The notes beneath the pieces are model-generated. The model searched no databases. It was not told the origin of the DNA and saw only the letters and a program-made list of their open reading frames with translations. A stretch of 64,000 bases of DNA, taken from Caulobacter sp. UNC358MFTsu5.1 (lineage in GTDB: Bacteria; Pseudomonadota; Alphaproteobacteria; Caulobacterales; Caulobacteraceae). The stretch is from positions 124,001-188,000 of the forward strand of contig NZ_JONW01000012.1 of NCBI RefSeq assembly GCF_000712075.1. Reading direction: 5' to 3'. Shown here one piece after another: positions 1 to 9,548 of the stretch (the first letter of the stretch is position 1; the number at the start of each line of letters is the position of its first letter). The position numbers and the translations under genes were made by a program.

Positions 1-878
1 TCGATTACGCCGTTTGCAACGAGGGAAAGGTCTCAATTCTTGTCGAATGCAAACCGTCCACCGTCGAACTCAACATCAATCACGCAGGTCAGCTATTTCG
101 CTATTTCAGCGTTACCGACGCTCGACTCGCCGTTCTCACTAATGGTGTTGTCTATCAGTTCTATTCAGATGTAGAGCGCCCCAACAAGATGGATGACAAG
201 CCGTTCTTCACGTTCAGCCTGGACGGCGTGAAAACTGCGGACGTCAAAACGCTGGAAAAGTTCGCGAAAGCATCCTTCGATATTGAAAAAATCGTCCAGG
301 AAGCCGGAAATCTAAAGCTACAATCCCTTCTCAGAAAAGAGATAGAGAAGGAATTCGCCGAGCCATCCGAGGAGTTCACCAAGCTTCTCGCCGGTCGAGT
401 TCACGAAGGTCGCCTGACGCCAGCGATCAAGGATAGCTTCGGGAAAATGATAGCTTCATCGATCTCGACCGTCATTCGGGAGCTCGTCAACGAACGGTTG
501 TCCTCAGCACTGAACGCTTCCAACCCTTCGATCTTGGAGAATGACAACCCGGAAGAAGAGCCTAACGAGGATGGCGTCATTACGACCGCGGAAGAAATAT
601 CCGGCTTCCACATCATTCAGGCGATTGCTTCTAAATTTGTTGACCCCAAACGCATCATCATCCGAGACGCGAAGTCTTATTGCGCGATACTTTTGGATGA
701 CAACAACCGAAAGACCATCGCCCGGATGCACTTCAATGGCATTACCACAAAATATCTAGGTACTTTTGTTGGCAAGGAGGAGCATCGCCACCTTCTTCCG
801 GAGCTGACCCACATCTACCAACTTAGCGATCACATTGAGGCGCGCCTCAAGGAGCTCGACGGCGGGGGCGGCGGCTGA
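1..878 (+). CDS. Type I restriction enzyme R-like N-terminal domain protein, 5' end outside window
   Basis: The reading frame is open from base 3 and continues into the window edge, so the N-terminus is missing; about 292 residues are visible. An in-frame ATG at 189 lies inside the conserved domain and is unlikely to be the start. The visible start reads DYAV, then ILVECK about a dozen residues on, which fits the D...ExK active site of the PD-(D/E)xK nuclease fold found in HsdR N-terminal-domain proteins. A charged middle region follows, then a C-terminal domain with a Gly run at the end. No methylase or specificity subunit is visible on this side. Base composition is clearly less GC-rich than the neighbours, which suggests acquisition. 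Stand-alone members of this family are of unknown role; defence is an inference. Confidence 0.7.
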   Translation, partial: DYAVCNEGKVSILVECKPSTVELNINHAGQLFRYFSVTDARLAVLTNGVVYQFYSDVERPNKMDDKPFFTFSLDGVKTADVKTLEKFAKASFDIEKIVQEAGNLKLQSLLRKEIEKEFAEPSEEFTKLLAGRVHEGRLTPAIKDSFGKMIASSISTVIRELVNERLSSALNASNPSILENDNPEEEPNEDGVITTAEEISGFHIIQAIASKFVDPKRIIIRDAKSYCAILLDDNNRKTIARMHFNGITTKYLGTFVGKEEHRHLLPELTHIYQLSDHIEARLKELDGGGGG

Positions 879-950
879 CAGGGGCAGAACGGCCTCTGCG
901 AACGGTGTGAAGCTGCTTGCAGAGGCCGCGCCAGCCCTACGAGGGCTTCC

Positions 951-1304
951 CTACCGCTCCAGGAACGGCACGAAGCCGCCGAAGATCATGCGCTTGCCGT
1001 CGAAGGGCATGTCCTTGGGGTCCTGCTTGAGGCGCGGGTCGGCCATGACCTTGGCCATAATCTCGTCGCGCGAGGCCTTGTCCTTGTAGGTGATCCACGA
1101 GAACACCACGATCTCGTCTTCCTTGGCCTGGACGGCGCGCGGGAACGAGGTCACTTCGCCGTAGGGCGTGTCGTCGCCCAGGCACTCGACGTACGACACC
1201 GCGCCGTACTCCATCCAGACCTCGCCGCCCAGCCGGGCCATCGCCTTGTAGTCCTCGACCTTGTCCTTGGGGACCGCGATCACGAAACCGTCGACATAGG
1301 ACAT
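951..1304 (-). CDS. DUF1428 family protein
   Basis: A 117-residue protein beginning MSYVDGFVIAVPK, the characteristic opening of the DUF1428 family, and containing the family-typical stretch on a mild acidic patch followed by SWITYKDKASRDEIM and a C-terminal DGKRMIFGGF. The length matches the family, which has a dimeric ferredoxin-like alpha/beta fold and no established enzymatic role. The start at 1304 is preceded by a GGAGG Shine-Dalgarno sequence 4-9 bases upstream; a longer open frame exists upstream but is not family-like. It is divergent from the ceramidase-family gene at 1546. Confidence 0.85.
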   Translation of the reverse strand: MSYVDGFVIAVPKDKVEDYKAMARLGGEVWMEYGAVSYVECLGDDTPYGEVTSFPRAVQAKEDEIVVFSWITYKDKASRDEIMAKVMADPRLKQDPKDMPFDGKRMIFGGFVPFLER

Positions 1305-1545
1305 GACGTCCTCCCTGGGGTTGTTGCCGTCCAAAGGACGGGCGACGGCGCGGCGTTCCGACATGGCGTCGGAAAAAATGGTCGCCGCCCGCGCCTTCGC
1401 CCTGGGTCGGCCCAGGACCGACCCTCGGTCGGATCGCCGACCAACGCCATTGCACTTAAGCGCGACCGTGTCATTCTCCTCAACCGGACGGAGCGTCGCC
1501 TTGCAACGAGCGCTCCACGGTCGCGAACGCCGGGAGGGCAGGTTC

Positions 1546-2538
1546 ATGGCGCCGATCAGAGGGTTCTTCGTGTGGGGCGGCGGCGCGCTGCTGATCCTGA
1601 TCCCGTTCTACCTGTTCGCGCTGCTGGGCTGGCCGGCCCATCCCGACTCCTGCACCAACATCAACGCCGCGGGCGTCCAGGTGCCCCCGGTGGTCGACGG
1701 CAGGCCCGACTGGGCGCACGCCGACAGCTGCTACTGCGAGGCCTTCCGGATCGAGGACGTCTACAACGGCGCGCCCGGCATCCGGCAGAAGGTCAACACC
1801 TACAGCAACTACTACGCGCTGTTCACGTCGCTGGCCGTGGTGTTCCTGATCCGCCGCGACCGCAAGAAGGTGATCGACGGCGAGTCCACCGTCAGGAACG
1901 TCTTCTACAATTCCGGCAGCTGGGTCCCGGAGGTCTGGGTCTTCGCCGTGCTGTTCCTGGGCCTGGGCAGCATGTGGTTCCACGCCTCGCTGTCCAGCAC
2001 GGTCAGTTGGTTCGACGGCATGTCGATGTACGTCTTCGCCTCGTTCCTGCCCGTCATCACGGTCCGACGACGCTTCGACATCGGGGTGTTCTTCTACTGC
2101 GCCTACGCGGTGCTGGTGATCGTCTTCACCATGCTGAACCGGATCCTGGACGACGTGCCCCTGATCTCGATGAAGCTGATCGGCTCGCTGGTCGGGCTGT
2201 ACTTCCTGACCGAACTGGCGCTGCAGATCTACGACATGATCCGCCTGGGCGGCCCCTCGGCCTGGTGGGACCAGGTCAAGACCGACTGGCGGGACGGCTG
2301 GTCCAAGCGCGCGACCATCTTCTGGTGGGTCGGCGCCGGCTGCTTCGGCCTGGCCACCATGTTCCAGATCCTGTCCCAGACCGGCGGGCCGCTGTGCAGC
2401 GCCACCAGCGGGTTCCAGCCGCACGGCCTGCTGTGGCACACCCTGTCGGGCGCCATGGCCGTGCTGCTGTACTTCTACTGGCGCGAACAGCCGGACGAGG
2501 CCATGCGCGCCCGGTTCGCCTCGGCCAGTTCGAGCTGA
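1546..2538 (+). CDS. Alkaline ceramidase (aPHC/CREST) family membrane protein
   Basis: A 330-residue polytopic membrane protein with about seven hydrophobic segments. Residues 142-157 carry S-x3-H-x10-D (S142, H146, D157), exactly the spacing of the Ser/His/Asp metal-site residues of alkaline ceramidase 3 and the CREST superfamily. A second His-containing stretch, PHGLLWHTLSG, gives H293 and H298; most members have HxxxH, here the two His are one residue further apart, so either the alignment shifts or the site is altered. Family members hydrolyse the amide bond of ceramides in the membrane. The start chosen is the ATG at 1546 behind GGGAGGG; the frame is open further upstream but overlaps the divergent promoter. 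The same window holds the ceramide biosynthesis genes, which makes a sphingolipid substrate plausible but unproven. Confidence 0.75.
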   Translation: MAPIRGFFVWGGGALLILIPFYLFALLGWPAHPDSCTNINAAGVQVPPVVDGRPDWAHADSCYCEAFRIEDVYNGAPGIRQKVNTYSNYYALFTSLAVVFLIRRDRKKVIDGESTVRNVFYNSGSWVPEVWVFAVLFLGLGSMWFHASLSSTVSWFDGMSMYVFASFLPVITVRRRFDIGVFFYCAYAVLVIVFTMLNRILDDVPLISMKLIGSLVGLYFLTELALQIYDMIRLGGPSAWWDQVKTDWRDGWSKRATIFWWVGAGCFGLATMFQILSQTGGPLCSATSGFQPHGLLWHTLSGAMAVLLYFYWREQPDEAMRARFASASSS

Positions 2539-2542
2539 CCCG

Positions 2543-3055
2543 TCAGGGCTGGACCGAGTAGCCGGCGGAGGCCGGCACCCACATCAGGGTGTCGCCCATG
2601 TCCGGCCGCGCCACGCCGTTCAGCTTGACCTCGGCGATCCACCAGTCGCCGCTGCGGCGATAGGTGGTGCAGACCTCCTGGCCCAGCACGTCGGCCATGG
2701 ACTGCTGGATCTGGGCGCGGATCGGGACGGCGTCCGCCTCCGGGATGCGGCGGCCGCGGAAGGCGATCTGGGCCTTGTCGATCCCCGAGATCGGTCCGCA
2801 GACCGCCCCGTCCTTCACCGTCACCGGCGTGACCGTGGTCATGGTCACCGGCGGCGCGTCCTGCAGCAGCACCTCGGCCCTGTTGAGGATCTTGCCGTCG
2901 GCCGCGAAGGCGTAGCCGGCCATGGACCGGCAGGTCTTGCGGACCGGATCGGGCCGATAGCACTGCAGGTCGCCGATGCGGGCGGGCGCCAGCGGATCGG
3001 CCATGGCGGCCGGCGCGGCGGCCTGTACCCCAGCCGCCAATATCAACCCCAGCAT
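2543..3055 (-). CDS. Secreted hypothetical protein
   Basis: A 170-residue protein with a short hydrophobic N-terminus (MLGLILAAGVQAAAPAAMA) that looks like a signal peptide with an AMA cleavage site. Four Cys residues in the mature part (in LQCYRPD, KTCRSM, VCGPI and VCTTYRR contexts) could form two disulphides, in keeping with a periplasmic location. I do not recognise the family. The gene converges with the ceramidase-family gene (4 bases apart) and lies downstream of thiC beyond a terminator. The ATG at 3055 is chosen because the longer frame would place charged residues ahead of the signal sequence. Confidence 0.6.
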   Translation of the reverse strand: MLGLILAAGVQAAAPAAMADPLAPARIGDLQCYRPDPVRKTCRSMAGYAFAADGKILNRAEVLLQDAPPVTMTTVTPVTVKDGAVCGPISGIDKAQIAFRGRRIPEADAVPIRAQIQQSMADVLGQEVCTTYRRSGDWWIAEVKLNGVARPDMGDTLMWVPASAGYSVQP

Positions 3056-3117
3056 CCCCTGCGTCTCCGTAAAGCGCGATGCATCGACCGCAGGACGCGA
3101 ACCGAGGATCGGTGCAT

Positions 3118-3150
3118 CACAAAGGCCCGGCTCTTTCAAACCGGGCCTCG
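3118..3150 (-). terminator. Rho-independent terminator of thiC
   Basis: Inverted repeat AGGCCCGG (3123-3130) and CCGGGCCT (3141-3148) with a 10-base loop. Read on the minus strand the hairpin is followed by TTTGTG. It lies 170 bases downstream of the thiC stop codon and upstream of the next minus-strand gene, so it would separate the two. Confidence 0.65.
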
Positions 3151-3317
3151 GGTCGAGTCAGCCTGTGGTCCACGAATTACACCCTATTATTGGACCATAT
3201 ACGTCGACCACGCTTATGGGCCAGGCGCTTTCAAAGAGGTTTGCATTGGGCATCCCCTTTCACCGCCTTTGTGGGCGGCGATGAAATAACGTTTCTCGCC
3301 GCCCTGAGCTGCAATGC

Positions 3318-5156
<1,839 letters not shown>

Positions 5157-5164
5157 TTCGGGCG

Positions 5165-5183
5165 CTCCTTCAGCTTCAAGGAG
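5165..5183 (-). promoter_or_regulatory. Hairpin that can sequester the thiC Shine-Dalgarno sequence
   Basis: On the minus strand CTCCTT is followed seven bases later by AAGGAG, the thiC Shine-Dalgarno sequence, which sits 8 bases before the ATG. The perfect 6-bp stem would hide the ribosome site. It is located between the riboswitch aptamer and the start codon, so it is a likely expression platform acting on translation. Confidence 0.6.
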
Positions 5184-5239
5184 ACCCGGACGTGTCGCGC
5201 TTAAGTCGGTTTACGGACGGGGTTCGAGCGTTCCGACCG

Positions 5240-5342
5240 CGTTCCCTCCCTTCGCCGGCATGACCCGGATCAGGTTCGACGGGTCAGGGCCAGGCCCAAT
5301 CTCAGCCGCGCGAAGCGGCCCCCCGGTGAACGGGGCGACCCT
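5240..5342 (-). ncRNA. TPP (THI-box) riboswitch upstream of thiC
   Basis: Read on the minus strand this shows the conserved TPP aptamer elements in order: the GC-rich P1/P2 side, CTGAGA (complement of 5300-5305), then GACCC followed by GAACCTGATCCGGGTCATGCC and a closing GCG AAGGGAGG. Conserved CUGAGA and GAACCUGAUC blocks with this spacing are diagnostic. It lies about 90 bases ahead of the thiC start. Boundaries are approximate. Confidence 0.93.
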
Positions 5343-5361
5343 AGACCGACTGACGCGCGGG

Positions 5362-5883
5362 TCAAGGGCGGGCGCTATCGAGAATGCGCCGCGACCGCTC
5401 CAGGATCGACGACCGGTCCAGCGCCGCCTCCAGCCGGTCCAGCGCCGCCAGGACGTCGCGCGCCTCGGCGTCCAGTTCGACGGCCGCCGCCGAGAGCGCG
5501 TCCCAGGCCGGGGCCAGCCGCCGGGCCAGGGCCTCGCCGTCGTCGGTCAGGCGCAGGACCCGGCTGCGGCCGTCGCGCGGGTCGCGGTCCTCGGCCACCA
5601 GCCCCTCGGCGACCAGGGCCTGGCGCACCTGGCTGACCGCCACGTGGGTGACCCCCAGCGCGGCCGCCAGGTCGCCGACCGAACGCGGGCCGTGCAGGAC
5701 CAGCTGGTTCAGCACCCCGAACCAGCGCTGCTCGAACCGCACGTCGAGCGCGGCGTACAGCCGGCCGGCGTCGCGGTCGATCCGCTCGGACAGCCGCCGC
5801 AGCCGCGCGCCCAGGGCGGCGGCGCCGGAGGCGCGGGGGTAGTCGCCAGAGTTGCTGTCGGAGGACGTGTCTTCGGAGGCCAT
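5362..5883 (-). CDS. MarR-family transcriptional regulator
   Basis: A 173-residue protein with a winged helix-turn-helix of MarR type: helical N-terminus from about residue 25, recognition region near VGDLAAALGVTHVAVSQVRQ (about 68-87) and the wing with DPRDGRSRVLRLTDDGEAL (about 100-118). The N-terminal 20 residues are Ser/Asp-rich and probably disordered. Members bind palindromes as dimers and often repress a divergent gene. Here the divergent neighbour is a serine hydrolase starting 58 bases away, and a perfect 12-bp palindrome lies between them, so autoregulation and control of the hydrolase is a reasonable inference. The effector is unknown. Confidence 0.85.
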   Translation of the reverse strand: MASEDTSSDSNSGDYPRASGAAALGARLRRLSERIDRDAGRLYAALDVRFEQRWFGVLNQLVLHGPRSVGDLAAALGVTHVAVSQVRQALVAEGLVAEDRDPRDGRSRVLRLTDDGEALARRLAPAWDALSAAAVELDAEARDVLAALDRLEAALDRSSILERSRRILDSARP

Positions 5884-5911
5884 TGACAGAATCCGTAAGC
5901 GCTTACATTTC
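5883..5911 (+). promoter_or_regulatory. Candidate promoter and palindromic operator between marR-type gene and serine hydrolase
   Basis: TTGACA at 5883-5888, overlapping the regulator start codon, is a perfect -35 hexamer; a -10 near TTACAT (5903-5908) would overlap the right half of the perfect palindrome GTAAGCGCTTAC (5895-5906). A repressor bound there would block the plus-strand promoter. The half-site also resembles LacI-type operators, so the binding protein is not certain. Confidence 0.5.
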
Positions 5912-5941
5912 TCTCGTCACCTCTACAGGAGACGCCGGCGG

Positions 5942-7363
5942 ATGAACAGACGCGACTTCATGGCGGGCGCGGCCCTCCTCGGCCTCGGCCTGCCCGCCGG
6001 CGCCTGCCGGTGCGCCGATCCCGCGTCGGACCTGGCCGGCGACGAGCCCGCCAAGGTCTGGTTCCGGCAATGGCTGGCGGTGTTCAACGGCGACGATCCG
6101 GCCGCCTATCGCGCCTTCATCCAGGCCCGGCTGCCCGACGCCCTGCCCTATGTCGACGAGGACCTGGCCACGCGCGAGGCGTCCGGCGGCTTCACCGTGC
6201 TGCGCGCTGAGGCGACCGGGCCCGGCGAGCTGACCGTCTGGGTCCAGGACCGCGCCTGGGACCGGTTCTCCAAGGTGGTGGTGACCGCCGGACCGGAAGG
6301 CGGCCTGGCCGACATCGCGTTCTCGGGCGCCACGCCCCCGGACGGTTTCCGGATCGCCCGGCTCGGCGAGGCCCAGGCCGTCGCCGCCCTGGCCGGCAAG
6401 CTTAGCGCCGAGGCCGCCGCCGACCGCTTCTCCGGCGCCGTGCTGGCCGCGCGGGCGGACCGCGTGATCCTACGCGAGGCCTACGGGCTGGCCGACCGCG
6501 CCCGACGAGGCAAGGTCGAGACCGGCACGCGGTTCTGCATCGGCTCGATGGGCAAGATGTTCACCGCCGTCGCGATCCTGCAGCAGGTCCAGGCCGGGCG
6601 GATGGCGCTGGACACGCCGGTGGCCGCCCTGCTGTCCGACTATCCGAACGCGGCCCTGGCCAAGCGCCTGACCGTCGAGCACCTGCTGACCCACACCGGC
6701 GGCACAGGCGACATCTTCGGCCCGTTCCACGACGCCCATCAGGCCGAGTTGGGCACGGTATCGGACTATGTGCGGCTGTACGGCCCGCGCGAGCCGCTGT
6801 TCGAGCCCGGCGCCCGGTTCGCCTACAGCAACTACGGCTTCGTCCTGCTGGGCGCGATCCTCGAACGGGTCTCCGGCCGGCCCTACGAAGCCTATTTCGA
6901 CGACCACGTCTTCGGACCGGCCGGCATGAGCGCGACCGGCCAGCGGCCGCGCGAGGGCGACGCCCTGCCCTATGCCGGAAGCGCCCTGGCGGGCCTGAAG
7001 CCGCTGACGCCCTATGTCGGCCTGCCCGCCGGCGGCGGCTATTCGACGGTGGACGACCTCCACGCCTTCGCGACCGCCCTGCGGGAACACCGCCTGCTGG
7101 ACGCCGCCCATACGACGCTGGCGACCACGCCGAGGGTCGCAGCCGGCGGGGCGTCGAAGTGGGGGCTGGGCTTCCGGATCCAGAGCCGCAACGGCGCGAC
7201 CTGCTACGGCCACGGCGGCGGCGCGCCGGGGGTCAACGGCGACCTGGCGATCTATCCGGGCTCCGGCTACGTCACCGCCGTGCTGAGCAACCGCGGTCAC
7301 CCCACGGCGGTGAACCCGGCCGAGTATCTGGGCAATCGCCTGCCCGCCGCGCCGCCGGCGTAA
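5942..7363 (+). CDS. Serine hydrolase, class C beta-lactamase fold
   Basis: A 473-residue exported enzyme. The N-terminus MNRRDFMAGAALLGLGLPAG has a twin-Arg start and hydrophobic core, so Tat export is likely. Residues about 30-150 form a small domain seen in front of such hydrolases. The catalytic domain follows, with the SxxK motif GSMGK (S202, K205), the YxN motif YSN (Y295) and an HGGG in place of KTG (H424). This set marks the family that includes class C beta-lactamases, D-aminopeptidases and esterases. Substrate cannot be told. The ATG at 5942 is preceded by AGGAGAC. Divergent from a MarR regulator that may control it. Confidence 0.85.
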   Translation: MNRRDFMAGAALLGLGLPAGACRCADPASDLAGDEPAKVWFRQWLAVFNGDDPAAYRAFIQARLPDALPYVDEDLATREASGGFTVLRAEATGPGELTVWVQDRAWDRFSKVVVTAGPEGGLADIAFSGATPPDGFRIARLGEAQAVAALAGKLSAEAAADRFSGAVLAARADRVILREAYGLADRARRGKVETGTRFCIGSMGKMFTAVAILQQVQAGRMALDTPVAALLSDYPNAALAKRLTVEHLLTHTGGTGDIFGPFHDAHQAELGTVSDYVRLYGPREPLFEPGARFAYSNYGFVLLGAILERVSGRPYEAYFDDHVFGPAGMSATGQRPREGDALPYAGSALAGLKPLTPYVGLPAGGGYSTVDDLHAFATALREHRLLDAAHTTLATTPRVAAGGASKWGLGFRIQSRNGATCYGHGGGAPGVNGDLAIYPGSGYVTAVLSNRGHPTAVNPAEYLGNRLPAAPPA

Positions 7364-7421
7364 CCTTCCCTCCCGCCCGCGCGAATGGCATCCTGTGACC
7401 CGGAGCCCGGAGGATGTCGGC

Positions 7422-8213
7422 ATGGCGCGATCGAAGCTCGAGCAAGGCCCCGTTTCCAACCGTCGCGCCGTGCTCGGCGCGGTCCTGGGCGCGACGGCCC
7501 TGGCGATCGCCCCGCGCGCGCTCGCCCGAGCGCCCGTCCGCAACGTGGTGCTGGTGCACGGCGCCTGGGCGGATGGTTCGTGCTGGAGCGACGTCGTCGT
7601 GCGGCTGCAGGCGGCCGGGTACAACGTCACGGTCGTCCAGAACCCGCTGACCTCGCTGGCCGACGACGTCGCCGCCACCCGCCGCGCCCTGGCCCTGCAG
7701 GACGGCCCGACCGTGCTGGTCGGCCATTCCTGGGGCGGGGTGGTGATCAGCGAGGCCGGCGACGATCCGAAGGTCACGGCCCTGGTCTATGTGGCCGCCC
7801 GCGCGCCCGACGCCGGCGAGGACTTCGCCGCCCTGGTCGCGCGCTATCCGACCATGCCGGCCCGCGCCGGGGTGGTGACGACCGACGGCTATTCGCGGCT
7901 GACGGAGGACGCCTTCCTCAAGCACTTCGCCGGCGACGTCCCGACCGCCCGGGCGCGGGTGCTGTACGCCGCCCAGCAGCCGATCGCCGCGGACCTGTTC
8001 GCCGCCAGGACCACGGTCGCGGCCTGGCGCGGCAAGCCCAGCTACTACGCCGTCTCGGCCCACGACGAGACCACCTCGCCGGACCTTGAGCGCTTCCTGG
8101 CCCAGCGGATGAAGGCGACGACCATCGAGCTGCCGTCCAGCCACGTCTCGATGATCTCGCACCCTCAGGCGATCACCGACCTGATCGAACGCGCCGCCCA
8201 ATCAAGCGATTAG
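7422..8213 (+). CDS. Exported alpha/beta hydrolase
   Basis: A 263-residue alpha/beta-hydrolase with VVLVHGAW as the oxyanion strand, the nucleophile elbow GHSWGG (Ser about 103) and a C-terminal His in SSHVSM. The N-terminus has NRRAVLG followed by a hydrophobic stretch ending in ARA, which fits a Tat signal. This compact type is close to salicylate-esterase-like/MhpC-like plant hydroxynitrile-lyase homologues common in soil bacteria; the substrate is unknown. The ATG at 7422 is chosen over an upstream GTG at 7395 because GGAGG lies 8 bases before it. It follows the serine hydrolase by 58 bases and may be cotranscribed. Confidence 0.85.
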   Translation: MARSKLEQGPVSNRRAVLGAVLGATALAIAPRALARAPVRNVVLVHGAWADGSCWSDVVVRLQAAGYNVTVVQNPLTSLADDVAATRRALALQDGPTVLVGHSWGGVVISEAGDDPKVTALVYVAARAPDAGEDFAALVARYPTMPARAGVVTTDGYSRLTEDAFLKHFAGDVPTARARVLYAAQQPIAADLFAARTTVAAWRGKPSYYAVSAHDETTSPDLERFLAQRMKATTIELPSSHVSMISHPQAITDLIERAAQSSD

Positions 8214-8227
8214 AGATGGGCGGGCGG

Positions 8228-9076
8228 CTAGAGCGTCCGCGCCCCGAACGTGTCGCACGCGCCGGGGTCGCCCGCGTCGTAGCCCTTGCCGAACCACCGC
8301 ATCCGCTGGGCGCTGGTGCCGTGGGTGAAGCTGTCGGGCATGACGCGGCCCTGGGCCTGCTCCTGGATGGCGTCGTCGCCGACCGCCGAGGCCGCGCCCA
8401 GGCCGTCCTCGATGTCGGCCCTGGTGATCTGGATGCCGCCGTTCGAGGCCTCGGGCGCGTGCCGGGCCCAGACGCCGGCGTAGCAGTCGGCCTGCAGCTC
8501 CAGCCGCACCGAGCCGCTTTCGGCCCCACGCGCGCCCAGCCGCCGGGCCTCGTCGGCCGCGCCGGTCAGGCTCTGGATGTGGTGGCCGATCTCGTGACTG
8601 ATCACATAGGCCCGGGCGAACTCGCCCTTGGCGCCGAACCGGGTCTCCAGTTCGTTCCAGAAGCTGAGGTCCAGATAGACCTTGTTGTCGGCCGGGCAAT
8701 AGAACGGCCCCATGGCCGATTGCCCCGTGCCGCAGCCGGTGCCCGTGGCCTGGTCGTACAGCACCACCGCCCGGGGCGGACGGTAGCTGACGCCGTGCTT
8801 GGCCAGCAACGGACCCCAGACGTCGGTGTTGGAGGTCTCGATCACGTCGACGAACTGGCCGTCGCGGTCGCTGACCTGGCCGCGCACGCCCTCCTGGGCG
8901 GCGGGCCGCTGGGCGCCGTTGACGACGCTCATCGTGGTGTCGGGACTGATCCCGAAGACGAAATAGCCGATCGCGGCCAGCACCACCGCCCCGATGCCGC
9001 CGCCGGCCAGGCCCACCGGGCCCAGGCCGCGACGGTCCTCGATATTGCCCTCGCGGCGTCCGCCACCCCACTCCAT
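8228..9076 (-). CDS. Neutral zinc metallopeptidase, YpfJ-like
   Basis: A 282-residue membrane-anchored protein of the putative neutral zinc metallopeptidase family. The first 22 residues are Gly/Arg-rich and cytoplasmic, one membrane helix spans about 23-45, and the rest is outside. The zinc site is HEIGHH (H161, E162, H165) in the family context YVISHEIGHHIQ, followed by the LELQADCYAGVWA stretch that supplies the third ligand region. Length matches E. coli YpfJ (about 287). It converges with the hydrolase at 8213 and is probably cotranscribed with the small secreted protein upstream... no overlap is seen, and its role in vivo is unknown. Confidence 0.93.
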   Translation of the reverse strand: MEWGGGRREGNIEDRRGLGPVGLAGGGIGAVVLAAIGYFVFGISPDTTMSVVNGAQRPAAQEGVRGQVSDRDGQFVDVIETSNTDVWGPLLAKHGVSYRPPRAVVLYDQATGTGCGTGQSAMGPFYCPADNKVYLDLSFWNELETRFGAKGEFARAYVISHEIGHHIQSLTGAADEARRLGARGAESGSVRLELQADCYAGVWARHAPEASNGGIQITRADIEDGLGAASAVGDDAIQEQAQGRVMPDSFTHGTSAQRMRWFGKGYDAGDPGACDTFGARTL

Positions 9077-9110
9077 GCGTTCGATCTCCTGGTCTTGTCC
9101 GGAAGGGGCG

Positions 9111-9494
9111 TCAGGACGCCGGCTTGATGCTGCGCAGGCGGGCGTTGCTGGCGGCCAGGGCCTGGTCGGTCAGTCGCTCCATCCGCTCGATGTCGGACGC
9201 CATGTCCCCGGCGCTGGGACCGCGCGGGGCCGGCGGCAGGGTCGAGCGCAGCGTCGGCTCGGTGGGCGGATGCGCCGCCTCGTCCAGCGACCGCAGGGTC
9301 AGTTGGGCGTTGTAGCGGCTCTGGGCCGCCGACAGCTCGCGCTGGGCGGCCAGGGCGTTCTGGCGGTTGACGTCCTGCTGCAGATAGAAGGCGTTGCGCT
9401 CGCGCTGGGCGCGCGGGTCGATCTGGGCGGAGGCCGAGGCGGCGAAGGCCAGGGCCAGCCCTGTCGCCGCGATCATCGTCCGAACCTTGCTCAT
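9111..9494 (-). CDS. Small secreted protein of unknown function
   Basis: A 127-residue protein with a clear Sec signal peptide (MSKVRTMIAATGLALAFAASASA, cleavage after ASA) followed by a Gln/Arg/Ala-rich helical region (about 25-70) with heptad-like spacing and a Pro-rich linker, then a second helix. No Cys. I do not recognise a family. It sits between the metallopeptidase and the TPR gene on the same strand, about 35 and 55 bases away, and could share their transcript. Confidence 0.6.
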   Translation of the reverse strand: MSKVRTMIAATGLALAFAASASAQIDPRAQRERNAFYLQQDVNRQNALAAQRELSAAQSRYNAQLTLRSLDEAAHPPTEPTLRSTLPPAPRGPSAGDMASDIERMERLTDQALAASNARLRSIKPAS

Positions 9495-9548
9495 GCCGTC
9501 AGGGCTCCGTTTTCCAGCCCTTCAACCTACGCCGCCAATGCGTCGGGT

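Noticed and set aside
1303..1545. Upstream extension of the ceramidase-family gene to 1303
   Set aside because: It would overlap the DUF1428 gene start and its ribosome site; the added residues are Arg/Ser-rich with no conserved feature, and a good ribosome site precedes the ATG at 1546.
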